A stretch of DNA of 64,000 nt. Source: Pomphorhynchus laevis (taxonomy: Eukaryota; Acanthocephala; Palaeacanthocephala; Echinorhynchida; Pomphorhynchidae). The stretch is from contig WNNJ02002376.1 in the NCBI GenBank assembly GCA_012934845.2, forward strand, positions 52,493 through 116,492, read 5' to 3'. This document shows, in pieces, positions 35,389 to 45,886 of this stretch (its first letter is position 1; each line of letters starts with the position of its first letter). Under the pieces are notes generated by a model. That model was not told the DNA's origin and made no database searches. It worked only from the letters and a program-made list of their open reading frames with translations. The translations under genes were made by a program, and so were the position numbers.

Positions 35389-35641
35389 GTATGTAATTAG
35401 AATTATCTATTTAGTCACTATTTTTAGTCTTTATTTTAAAAAATATAAATAGTAAAATATTATAGAAAAATATTGCTACACAATATTTTGCTATAAAAAA
35501 GTGTAATTAACGATAGTTAAAGAAACGGAAAGAATATACTTCAAAACACTGTTGATTATTAACATTCTTAGAACGTTGGCAATCATGAGATAATTTTATT
35601 TCAAGAATATTTTATGTATCCTTGTATATATTCTTTCTATA

Positions 35642-35835
35642 TTTTCTATAAAGAACCAGCAAATGCTGAATTTCAGCCTTATTCATCTCTGGTCCCTAGC
35701 TCATAAGGACCAAATATGAGCAGTAAAATAACCAGCAATTTTCTATAAAGAACCAGCAAATGCTGAATTTCAGACTAATTCTTCTCTGATCCCTAGCTCA
35801 TAAGGACCAAATATGAGCAGTAAAAGAACCAGCAA
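35642..35835. repeat. Tandem duplication, about 95-bp unit, two copies
   Basis: Units at about 35642-35740 and 35744-35835 share AAAGAACCAGCAAATGCTGA and AGCTCATAAGGACCAAATAT. They differ at a handful of sites. The sequence lies just upstream of a PLE RT and may be the end of that element. Confidence 0.85.
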
Positions 35836-35879
35836 TGTAGTTTATGTTCACCAAAACGATGAGTGATTGCATCAAAAGC

Positions 35880-37500
35880 TTGCCACTGACAACATACATT
35901 CAAAAAAGAATCCTAATAAATTCACCAAGAGTACATTCTACATGCTACCGAAGATACATAAAGAGACTTATCCGAGCCCGTGAAGACCAATAGTTTCGAA
36001 TATTGGAACATGCGCGGAACGACTATCTAAATATGTGCATAGCCTTATATTACCACATTACAATATGTAGACTCGTACCTACCTGATTCCGATACTTTTT
36101 TAAGAAAAAATAGAACCCTTAAATAGCTCGGCAAAGTTCAAAGTCATGGCTACCCTGGATGTTAAGTCGCTATATACTTCCATTCCGCTAGATGAAGGTA
36201 TAAACGTTGTAGAGGAATACCTAATAAGAAAATGTTCATGGGCAGGCGACAGAGTATCGAACATAATAACGATGCCTCATTGCACACTTAAAAATAACAT
36301 ACTCCAGTTTGATAAGTAATTGTATCGACAGACAGTTGGATGTGCAATGGAGAAAAGTGTCGCACCTGTCTTCGCATCTCTGTATGTATCGGCAATCGAA
36401 TAAAAATTTATAACATCTTGTACACAGCAGCCAAAACATTTTCTGCGATAAATAGATGACATTTTGCTCACGTGGAATAGCGATGAACAATCACTGCAAT
36501 CTTGGGTGGTAAATCTGAATCGCCAGAGCCCATTGAAGTTCAAACTAGAACAAATTTCGCATGAAACTGTTACATTCATAGGAATTGAGATATTCCAGGA
36601 AAATTTCACTTTACATACACGCGTTTTTATAAAACCAACGTGGAAACCCGTATACCTTCACGCTTCTAGTTGCCACCCTCCACAAATCAAACGAAATTTA
36701 ATGTGTAATGAGGTACGACGGATTAAAAAATTATGCTCAGGAGATGATGACTTTCTCATACAAACGGATCGCCTACGTGAGGATTTAATAAGACGAGAAT
36801 ATAGTGGCCATTAATAAATTTAAATGGAAAAATATAAAATCGCTATTAATTACTGAACAAACAGTAAACCAGTCAATTAGAATATCTATAGAATTGAATC
36901 ATTCATTCATTAAACTTGATAAAGTCATTCAATGTGCGATCAAAAAGTCAACACAAACAACCGGAATCAAAAGCAATAATGTTAAAATTCGTTACCAACC
37001 ATTAAGAGATATCATAACGAGCTCCAGTTTCCCTAAAAAACCTTCAAAGATATAAAAATAAACGGTTTAGAACCGTGTGATGACAAGCGCTGCAAAACAT
37101 GTGCAGACATGTCATCATCAACCACCTTTGATAACGTGCCAACTGGGCTAAAATACAAAATTCAAAACAAAAAAATATGCAAAACTAAAGGTATTATATA
37201 CTTGTTAGAATGTACAGTCTGTCATGTACAGTATGTAGGAGAAACCGGTGACTATATGAACATAATAAACAACCTAAGGAGGTAACAGATCAAAACGAAG
37301 AATGAAAGCTGGGATTCAGCTGTTAGCCATATCCAGAGTAAGCCTGACCACTTTTTTAAAATAAAGATAATCAACAGTAAACTAAGCGATTTACATCGCA
37401 GAAAAAGACAGGAACTTTACTGGACTGCGCAATTAATGACTAAACTCCAAGGCACATTAACGAAGAAAAGACTAAATTCGTAAAGTGTAGATTCTTTCAT
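35880..37500 (+). mobile_element. Penelope-like element, RT plus C-terminal GIY-YIG
   Basis: In order: FYMLPKIHKETYPSP (about 35937); KVMATLDVKSLYTSIPLDEG (about 36142); a palm region with IDDILLTWNS (about 36447); then QISHETVTFIGIEIF and LHASSCHPPQIKRNLMCNEV (to about 36720). At 37070-37140 comes a Cys cluster (CDDKRCKTCADM). At 37190-37250 comes the GIY-YIG core (GIIYLLECTVCHVQYVGETG). This is the canonical PLE layout. Several breaks make it inactive. A hammerhead-like core follows at 37564, as expected at a PLE end. It lies in host intron 4 on the same strand. Confidence 0.85.
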
Positions 37501-37563
37501 GTTTACCAAATAGTATATGTGTATATGTACTACGTACAATTAGTATAATATTGTATTGTGCTA

Positions 37564-37590
37564 CTGACGAAGGGGTAACCCAAAAACGTT
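37564..37590 (+). other. Hammerhead-like core downstream of a PLE
   Basis: CTGACGA, stem AGGG/CCC around GTAA, then AAAAACGTT where GAAACGTT is expected. It lies about 80 bp after the end of the PLE ORF remnant, the place where PLE terminal repeats carry hammerhead motifs. Confidence 0.5.
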
Positions 37591-37767
37591 TTTAAATAAA
37601 TTGTTAAAGAAAGCTTAGTTAAATTTTATATACCTACTTATTTGAAATATTTATGAATTCGACAGAAACAAGGAAAACTTATTATAGGCAACCATTGATT
37701 AGAATCTCGTCGATATTTAACCATAATAGTAATAGTTATTATAACTATTAAACATAAGAGAATTTAA

Positions 37768-38440
37768 GACGTTTCGCCTTCGCCCAGTTGGGCTTTTTTA
37801 ATGTACGTATTTATAATCAAGACAATTTTTAACCAGTCAGTGAATTGAGCTGTGTTCTTTAAACGCGACGGATCCAAATCCAAGTCAGTATTCGCTTCCA
37901 AATACTCTGATGCCTGAGTGTTTATACTCAGGTCATTTCCCCCGCTTTACCTTTGCATGGTACACTCGGGTTTAATGATTTGAGTACCGCCATTTTTCGT
38001 CAGAAAATGTTTTTTTTAGGATTCGAACACACGTCGTATTATTGGCACACGCTCTGCGGAGTCGAATATTCACTATTCACTTTATAATTTCCTAGTTTTA
38101 TGAAACTTTCTATTTATCTACGAATACTATTATACGGGATCTTTTAACAAATGCTTTTACATATTTGTAGTATCACAGGAAACCTGCTTACTGAAAGAAA
38201 GTAAGAAGCAATTTTATTTTATCAACGTTTCGCTTTCTTCATCTAGCTTTTTTAAGAAAACATATTTTTTAGTGAACAGATATTTGTTGATATCATTTCT
38301 TGATTTTGAAACCGCTGTTGAAGATTCAGGTTTTCGAATTCAGCCAGATATACCTTTAAAAGTTATCAAATTGACTCAACAATTAGCAATACCGATTTAT
38401 TGACGTTTCGGCTGAACCCTTTTCTGAGAAAACGGTTGAA
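37768..38440 (-). repeat. Cluster of three GAAACGTY-containing PLE-tail motifs, minus orientation
   Basis: Minus-strand motifs: GGGCGAAGGCGAAACGTC (37768-37794), GATGAAGAAAGCGAAACGTT (38222-38250) and TTCAGCCGAAACGTCAAT (38399-38440). Each places GCGAAACGTY or CCGAAACGTC after a short G/C stem, like the end of hammerhead cores in PLE repeats. Bodies of the elements are absent. The rest of 37600-38800 shows no gene; an open frame at 38514-38774 lacks an ATG and has a chance hydrophobic end. Confidence 0.45.
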
Positions 38441-38819
38441 GCCCTCTTCAATAACCTGCTGTTACAAAAGATTCTAGAGCTGTTAGCCATCTTACAGACA
38501 AGTTTCGATCCTTTTGGATCTCACCAGCGAAAGTCAAACGTCGAGCGACTCTAATCTTTTACATATATACAGCAGATTTCTCACGGCTAAAACATCTTTT
38601 CGCCACAGTTTAATCTTCTACTACAGCTATTGTCCTAGCATTTCTAGAACATTCAAACTACGGAAGAATCAAGACATGATTTCGCTTGTCTTAAATGTCT
38701 TATACATTGCTATTCTTTCTATCATGTCCGGATCAATACTATTAATACTTTTTATATTTTTCTATAAAGAATAAAACGAACTGACACCACCGTGTACTTT
38801 CTATATTTCAGATAAACTA

Positions 38820-40560
38820 TTCGTTCAAACCGGTGCTACTAGATATGAGAATAACAATGCACAGAACCTCGTACGACGTCTGGCTTTCACTGATGAAATC
38901 CAATAAGATCGAAATCGGTGCGAAGTGCTCTGAAGGACGATTATTTAGCAATTTTGTGTGAAGATACGGAGAAGCGTTATAAAGTAAACGAAAATCGAGA
39001 ATGACAGTGATATAAAACTTGAGTTGTACACTGAGCCAATGAAGGTTGTTAATTTCATTGGAGAAACGCCGGCGTCGAAGAAGTATGCGGGCTGCAGTGC
39101 GAATAAAACGATACAGATGGGTAGTAACACAAGATGGGTAGTTTGAGAAAAGTGAGATGCATAAGTAAAGACGAGGTAACATGAGGTAGGAACTTTAAGT
39201 GTGAAAATGGAAAAATTTGTTGTTTTTCAAATGCGACGAATGTCACGGAGAATAGGATAACAGTAATGAACCCTTTTTAGTGCAAATGATGAGAAAGAGA
39301 GAGGAGTCTATAATTACTTCGAGAAATGCTAGCGAATCCACGCAAGGAAGGCGATGGTCATTTAAAAAGTGATCAGGACAAGACTGAATCTGCATGCTGG
39401 AAGAGTGGATCCAAAGAATACCAGATTTTGTGGGATTGACCACCATTCTAATAGATGAAAGGTGGTGAGATAAGGATTCTAGGCAAAATGAAACCGAGAC
39501 GAGAAGAATATATAAGGATGAATTGGGTGCGGACGATTCGATAATGATGTCATCTGCATATTGCATGATATAACACGTTAGCGCTAAGTAAAGTGGACAC
39601 ATATTTTCAAGGAGAAAAGATAACTAGATAGGTCTGAGTACAGAAACTTGTGGTAAATTACGGGGAATAGCTAACGATGCACTAACTGCATTGCCGGATG
39701 ATACAGTGGCAGAGCGGTCGGTATGATATGACGATAACTATTTAAGAGTAGATGTGAAAAATCCATAACCATATCGAATGATGTGAAAGAGAATAGAGTG
39801 ATCTACAATGTCAAAAGCCGGCGACAAATCAATCGAAATGATCATAGAAGTTAACTGTTGATCGCGAGCCAAGAGAAGATCACTGATTTCCTTATGATAA
39901 GCAGTTTCAGTGGAGCTGTTTTAACGGTATGCAGCTTTATATCGAGGAAGAATGTTTGACGAATTTAGGTTGGACATGGCTTGGCTTAAAATGAGTCTTT
40001 TAAAGAGTTTCGAAATATTGGGAAGTCGTGAGATAGTGCGGTAAGGCGATGGAAGAATAGGGTCAAAGGATTGGGATTTTAGCAGCGGACGGATATTGGC
40101 AGCCTTTCAAACAGTGGTGAAGATCTTTAATCGAATACATAAGTTAAATTTTTTACAGAAGAAAGATACTAGTTCGGGGCAGTATATTTAAGGACATTTG
40201 TTGTTAAAGGATTACGAGGGGATGAAAAGTTGTGGAGTTGAGATATTAGCACGATTATTTCATAAGAAGACACGGGTGATAGGTGGTAAAGCTCAGGGAG
40301 GCATGATGTGCCAATGACTGAATAGTAACTAAGAGATGGCAAATTACAAGATACAATGTCAAGCTTAAATCTGAGATTAATAGAGAATATTGAAGGATCG
40401 ATTGAGCAAACAGACAAAGAAGAGACGCTGAAGGAGTCAATTTAATACTTCCCAGCGAGACCGATCAGTAGTCTCGGATGATAGTTGATCATTCCAAAAG
40501 AGTGTAAAGAGACATTATATCACCATGCCCGGAACAGCTGAACTCGATTGAACTTGATTG
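38820..40560 (-). mobile_element. CR1-like LINE, degraded copy (minus strand)
   Basis: Minus strand: YIMQYADDIIIESSAPNSS (about 39550-39565) followed by LSHHLSSIRMVVNPTKSGIL, then a thumb region with RLYRFIRTAARILLRRRRF-like sequence and NNLHWLSVQLKF (39000-39180). Earlier RT motifs appear in scattered frames at 39650-40100 (e.g. SAFDIVDHSIL-like sequence near 39800). YADD is conserved but the frames are heavily broken, so it is older than the copies at 19-23 and 45-49 kb. Confidence 0.75.
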
Positions 40561-40639
40561 AACATTAAGAAGTTTAGTGATAGCACGTGATAAATTCAAA
40601 GTTTTTTTAATCACGAATCATCACGTTTACATTTAAATC

Positions 40640-42700
40640 ATTTTAATTGATCGTTTTCAATACTCAAAATACTTTACTTCATAAATCAATGTATCGAAAC
40701 ATATATTTCATATATTTATATTGTTTAGATTTAGTTTTTACACAGTTATGAACAAATTCATATTCTATAAAGCTTAAAAACAAGTCAGCTATGATTGGGC
40801 TATTATTACCTCACATTGAAACACCCTTTACTTGTCTAAATATAAATGTCCCTACTTTTAAATAATTTTTATTTATCAAAATATTTAAGGATTCTATTAA
40901 TTTAATTTTATCCATATATTTTATATTTACTTGATGGTTTAATTTTTGTTAGATAGGCGTTATAATTATTAGCACATATGTATATCTTTTTCCGAATATA
41001 AGGTTAATTAATTTTACTAACGCTTCTTTAATATCTACTAAATCTAGATTTGTATAAAGCGTACTAAAATCGTATGTATTTTATATTTTATAACATATAT
41101 ATGTATCTTTTTCCGAATAAAAGAATAACTATCACATTAAATTATAACATTAAATTTTATATTTTGAATATAACATTAAATTTCATAATTTAATGTATTA
41201 TATTTTATAATATAAAATAAGTTATTAAATATTATTAAATTATTATGCAAAAATATGTTTCTTGTACATTTAAATATGTCATCTTTACGATATAAATTAA
41301 CAGTAGTTTTAGTTAATGTTAATTTAATGTTCATATCTAGATATACACCTTCTTTATCATTAATATTGGTTTTGTTAAGTATAAGGCTTTGTGGATAAAT
41401 GTGTTCACTAATTGAATTAAAATTATTAGAATTAAATACACATATATCATCAATGTATTGAAAGATATATTTCATATATTTATATTGTTTAGATTTAGTT
41501 TTTACACAGTTATGAACAAATTCATATTCTATAAAGCTTAAAAACAAGTCAGCTATAATTGGGCTACTATTACCACCTATTGGAACACATTTTACTTGTT
41601 TAAATATAGATGTCCCTACTTTTAAATAATTTTGATTTATCAAAATATTTAAGGATTCAATTATTTCAATTTTATCCATATATTTATATTTATTTGATGG
41701 TTTAATTTTTGTTAGATAGGCGTTATAATTATTATAACATATATATGTATATATTTTTCCGAATATAAGGTTAATTAATTTTACTAACGCTTCTTTAATA
41801 TCTACTAAATCTAGATTTGTATAAAGCGTACTAAAATCGTATGTATTTTATATTTTATAACATATATATGTATCTTTTTCCGAATAAAAGAATAACTATC
41901 ACATTAAATTATAACATTAAATTTTATATTTTGAATATAACATTAAATTTCATAATTTAATGTTTTATATTTTATAAAATAAAATAAATTATTAAATATT
42001 ATTGAATTATTATGCAAAAATATGTTTCTTGTACATTTAAAATTTATTTATCATCAAATCTCTTTCCATATTTTTGTTTGCTTATTGATTAAAGTTTAAT
42101 AATATTGTGTTGATAATATTCTAATACAAAGTATATTATTTATTATCCATCCATAAAAATTTGCCACTTAAGAGTTTAAATTTATTCTTTATATTATTGT
42201 GTTGATTTATATATTTTACTATTTTCTGCTTAATGTTATTTTTATAGTAACCTAGTTAAAAATATGTTCTATTAAATTGTTTAAATGATTTTGAAGAAAG
42301 CCAATATCATTACAAATTATTGCAATTCTTAAAATTTCATTATTAAATGTATTATATTTTATATTGTATGGTATGCATCGATGCTCATGCAAAAATATCT
42401 TTCTTATAAATTTAAATATGTCATCTTTACGATATAAATTAATAGTAGTTTTAGTTAATGTTAATTTAATGTTCATATCTAGATATACACCTTCTTTATT
42501 ATTAATATTGGTTTTGTTAAGAATAAGGCTTTCTGGATAAATTTGTTCACTAATTAAATAAAAATTATTAGAATTAAATACACATTTCCATCAATATACC
42601 GAAATATATATTTCGTATCTTTATATCATTTAGATTTAGTTTTTACACAGTTATGAACAAATTCATATTCTATAAAGCTTAAAAATAAGTTCAATAATAT
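40640..42700 (-). mobile_element. Naiad-like PLE RT, minus strand, in three partial units
   Basis: The best frame (41176-41679, minus) encodes MDKIEIIESLNILINQNYLK, VGTSIFKQVKCVPIGGNSSP, IIADLFLSFIEYEFVHNC, FQYIDDICVFNSNNF, YLDMNIKLTLTKTTVNLYRK and DDIF. The same blocks recur at 40690-41190 and 42250-42700, including CTATAAAGCTTAAAAACAAG at about 40768 and 41532. The two left units repeat at a spacing of about 760 bp. A 3' terminal block with TTTATTATCCATCCATAAAA is at 42130-42160. It lies in host intron 4, antisense to the host gene. Confidence 0.85.
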
Positions 42701-42940
42701 CAGTTCATCCTGATGGCCTCTAATTCTTATTCTGATACATCGTCTGTTATTTATTAGTCAATTCATAAAAATGACGTTTATTTTAAATTTCAACTTTTAT
42801 TTTAATTTGATTTGAATTATAGAAAATCTAAAAACAATTAATTTTATTATTTAATTTTTAAATTTTGATTTAGCATTATTATATGTTGATTATTTTATAA
42901 TTATATTAAATACTTAAAATCAGTTAGCTGATTTGATAAT
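42700..42940 (+). repeat. Repeat X 3' half plus tail with the CAGTTAGCTG block
   Basis: CATCCTGATGGCCTCTAATT and TCGTCTGTTATTTATTAGTC match the end of repeat X. Sequence to 42935 matches the arms of the 1335-1640 inverted repeat, ending AAAATCAGTTAGCTGATTTG. The 5' part of repeat X with the pseudoknot is missing. Confidence 0.75.
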
Positions 42941-43650
42941 TGGGCTACTAGTTAGTTACCTGATCTGATTAGTCGTATTATTTACAAAGTAATTTTCTTT
43001 TGCTTTTGTTAATGTCACTACAAATTTGCTGAGATGAATAAAAGTGAATGATTGAAGGATGTATTATCTAGTCGAAACTTAAAAATCGCAGATTTTCACA
43101 TTGCGCTATCTCAGTTACATAAAAGCACATAAAAATACCGTTGTGATCATAAATCATCGAAAACTAAAGTTTTATGCTCTTGACTAAAACTTCAGAATGC
43201 CGTGATTCCAGCAGTCAGCTGTCATTAAAATATAAATTCTATTTTGTTATTCAAGAGAAAACACAAAATATATGTCAAACGCCCGCCACAAACAACAATA
43301 TTAATCCTAGCGCTTTAAGAAAAGGTCAAGTTTTATATGCACTTCTTGACCATTCTATCAGCAAAAGTTATAAGTTAGTTTAATAATATAAAAATTGTAA
43401 ATAACCCAACAGTTACAGACGGTTGATTCTTGTGTCAAAGCATTCCAATAGGAGAAATGACGCAAGGTAACCATTCAAACCCCAATTAAACGATTCTAAT
43501 CGACTGCATGAATTATTGAGAATAGATTTGTCATATGAAAGGTTAAACTTTATTATTTGTTTTAACTAACTTTTAAAAGGCCGTTGTCTGATAAACGTCG
43601 CTGTGCTTAACGAAAACTAAATATCGCCTTGCAAATTAAACAATTTTTAA
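42940..43650. other. End of proposed intron 4, no assigned gene
   Basis: More mixed in base content than the rest of the intron. One frame (43174-43383) has an ATG-like start but no family similarity I can recognise. A missing mini-exon of the protease (about 8-10 residues, phase 2 on both sides) could be anywhere between 35389 and 43654; I did not find a convincing candidate. Confidence 0.3.
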
Positions 43651-43656
43651 TTTTAG

Positions 43657-43729
43657 TTATGATTCATATGATAATCCAGAGTCCATCGAACCCATTGAAG
43701 TGAAGGTGCCATCGATATCCGACTATTTC
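43657..43729 (+). CDS. Exon 5 of the serine protease
   Basis: The acceptor TTTTTAATTTTAG ends at 43656. It encodes YDSYDNPESIEPIEVKVPSI SDYF, the segment between catalytic His and Asp. The proposed donor is TTC|GTGGAC at 43730, which is weak, but it makes an exact in-frame join to exon 6 and yields SISDYF|HKNFNRNTLSDDIALL, the expected layout before the catalytic Asp. Reading through instead gives residues without family similarity. The upstream frame hits a stop at 43637, so the exon cannot extend left. About eight residues of the usual VxLGE strand are absent. Confidence 0.8.
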
Positions 43730-43797
43730 GTGGACGTTTGCGAAGCAACAATTGTACTGCAAAATTTTAGTAACGTCTTAACTCTTTTTAATTTTAG

Positions 43798-43957
43798 CAC
43801 AAAAATTTTAATAGAAATACATTAAGTGATGACATTGCATTGCTTCGCTTACCATCTTCAATAAATGGAAGATCATTAGTTCATCCGAATTTATGCCTTC
43901 CGACATCACGTGTAGATCATTTAAGTGGAATTGTATTAGGACGATTATCAGTTCCAG
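43798..43957 (+). CDS. Exon 6: catalytic aspartate
   Basis: The acceptor TTTTTAATTTTAG ends at 43797; intron 5 is only 68 bp. It encodes HKNFNRNTLSDDIALLRLPS, INGRSLVHPNLCLPTS and SGIVLGRLSVP. DIALLRL contains the catalytic Asp (proposed residue 211). LCLP carries the Cys that pairs with the linker Cys of exon 4. VLGRL stands where most S1A proteases have GWGR; the Trp is absent. The donor is CAG|GTATTA at 43958, leaving phase 1. Confidence 0.92.
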
Positions 43958-44527
43958 GTATTACACAAATTTATAAAATTATGTAGATGCTTTAATATTG
44001 CATTGAATTATTTTTTAGAAGATTACTCTATAGTCTTTCAGTTAATTTATATTTATTATAAAATATCCATTTATATTTATTTCGTATTTATTTACAAATA
44101 AAATTCGCTTTTAATCACCGAGAGATAAGCCAAAACATGGTTAAATTTACTTGGAAAGTAATCCAAAATTTACTAAGTTACTTGGTTTTTCGACTCTCGA
44201 AGGAGAATACAAGACTAAATAACTCAAAAGTTTAAAATCGAAATATTCAAATTGAAGGTACATCGATCGTCACATGCAAATCGTCTTGCCAGTGCATATA
44301 TTATATCAACGTCAATATTTATTTGAAATATGTTTATTATTTATACGTAGACTATTTGAAAAAAAAATTATTTATTTTTTAACATACAATCCATTCAAGG
44401 ATATATCATCCGTTAGCTTTTTTATATTTATAAAGTATTTATTTATTTAATAATTTTAATTACAAATAATATATATTATTTAATAATATATTATATATTA
44501 TTTATATTATTTATATTATTAATTATA

Positions 44528-44836
44528 AATAATAAAGAATGAACCCGCTTCATCATCGGGTGCCCCTACGTCTTTCGGCAACCCAACCTTGTGGCTTTAA
44601 CGTGTGCATACATATATGTTACATAATCTTACATAGATTCGACCACCTCGCGTGGTCGAATGCCCGGCGTGTCCAAATGGTGGAGGCATGTGCATTGCAA
44701 ACTCTATGTACGGAGTTCAAACCTCGAGCATGCACTCTCTATTGACTTCTCTGTAAGCACACGTCAAAGCCACAAGATCGCGTTGTCGAAAGACGTAGGG
44801 GCACCCGATGATGATGCGGGTTCACTCTTCATTATT
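44528..44836. mobile_element. MITE-like element with about 78-bp terminal inverted repeats
   Basis: The left arm 44528-44607 and right arm 44757-44836 are inverted copies sharing GGGTGCCCCTACGTCTTTCG and its complement, TGAACCCGC ends and an inner GCACACGTCAAAGCCAC block. The centre holds a palindrome ATTCGACCAC/GTGGTCGAAT (about 44636-44661) and a tRNA-like stretch with TGGTGGAGGC (about 44680) and a B-box-like GAGTTCAAACCTC (about 44713-44725). No coding capacity. Its GC content is far above that of its surroundings. Target duplication is unclear because the flanks are simple AT sequence. Confidence 0.8.
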
Positions 44837-44950
44837 AATGATTATTAATTATTTGGGCGTTATTCTCTATTCTTGTTGGTCTTCTACGTCTCCTCTAGGC
44901 CATCTACACTTTCTTCTGCCTCAAATTTCTGTATTACAAGTTATCTTTTG

Positions 44951-45275
44951 AAGGTGCCCTTCGCTACTTTGATGTGATGATTTTGCCCACCATACAGTAT
45001 GATTTGGTAGCATTTTGTCACGATTTAACCGTGCTCAACTTTGAGCAAATCGATCACTGCAAGTGCCGCTTTATCAAGCGAAATGTAGGTATTTCAATAA
45101 AATTTTCGTCCACTGTCATTTCCCTTCATTAAGAGCTTGACCCTCTTTCTGTCACCTTAGAACGTCGTTTAAACCTGCCATCTACTCCCAGCTTTTTCAC
45201 GCACGTTGCTAGTTGCGAAGCTAAGATAGCCAGTTTGGATACAGTGTGCTGCATTCTTCAGTATTAACTCAGCCG
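44951..45275 (+). mobile_element. LINE reverse transcriptase C-terminal remnant
   Basis: One frame reads EGALRYFDVMILPTIQYDLV, FEQIDHCKCRFIKRNVGIS and, after one stop, ELDPLSVTLERRLNLPSTPS. The phrases LPTI.Y, QID.CK.RF.KR.LGIS and RRLNLPSTP are characteristic of the region after the RT palm in several LINE proteins. Clade not assigned; different from LINE-B and the CR1-like family. No catalytic motif is present. Confidence 0.55.
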
Positions 45276-45514
45276 TCATAGCTATCTCCTTGTTATTATA
45301 AGCGCCCGCTTGTGTGGTGAATGTCAGGTCACTGCTACCATTACACATTCTGCGTCAAGAGAATGTCACAGGGCACTGGCTCTGAATCTTGCATTTGTCT
45401 TTTTCTTGCAACACTTCCAGCTTCTCTATTTATCATGCCATTGTCTGTTATCATTTAAACGACTTTTATATATCACTACAAACTTATTATATTTTTTATT
45501 AAATAATAGACGTA

Positions 45515-45632
45515 AGGTTCACTCAAATGGGCAACAAAAATTACAAGATTTTTTTCCGTCAGTTGGGCGTCCTAATTTATTGGAGGTCTTTAATCCCAAT
45601 TCGAAAAGCTGGCATGACCTTTCGCCTTGACT
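45515..45632 (+). pseudogene. Possible kelch-like coding fragment
   Basis: After an ATTAAATAATAG acceptor-like site, the frame reads GQQKLQDFFPSVGRPNLLEV then FNPNSKSWHDLSP and stops. LEVFNPNSKSWHDLSP resembles one kelch-repeat blade (vEvydP.t.tW..l.pm). It directly abuts the broken 3' end of the minus-strand CR1-like LINE. It may be a fragment of a retrocopied gene; only one blade is visible, so this is tentative. Confidence 0.25.
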
Positions 45633-45701
45633 GCTAGTGCATTCGCTACTGCCGAACAGTGATACAGTGGCTCGATTCCTTGATCGTAGAGCACGTAGGC
45701 A

Positions 45702-45763
45702 TGTGGACGCAGCACGAGCTTACGAGTGCTGCGTCCACAGTTTCTGCCTTAAAAGGCAGAAAC
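45702..45763. repeat. Two tandem hairpins at the broken CR1 end
   Basis: TGTGGACGCAGCAC (45702-45715) pairs with its complement (45726-45739). Directly adjacent, GTTTCTGCCTT/AAGGCAGAAAC (about 45739-45763) forms a second hairpin with almost no loop. They begin exactly where CR1 homology ends. Confidence 0.9.
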
Positions 45764-45886
45764 GAGAGATTATTGTCAAAAGGGACACCGAGGATTGTCA
45801 TGATAGTCACTTCTGGTAGACGGAAATTGTGTATGCATACTGGAAAATCGAGGGTGTAAGAGTGGCGCGGTGTTATCCACATCATG

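Noticed and set aside
38514-38774. Small membrane protein gene
   Set aside because: The frame starts without ATG, the hydrophobic end is Leu/Ile-rich by AT bias, and the region carries PLE-tail motifs; no supporting exon structure.
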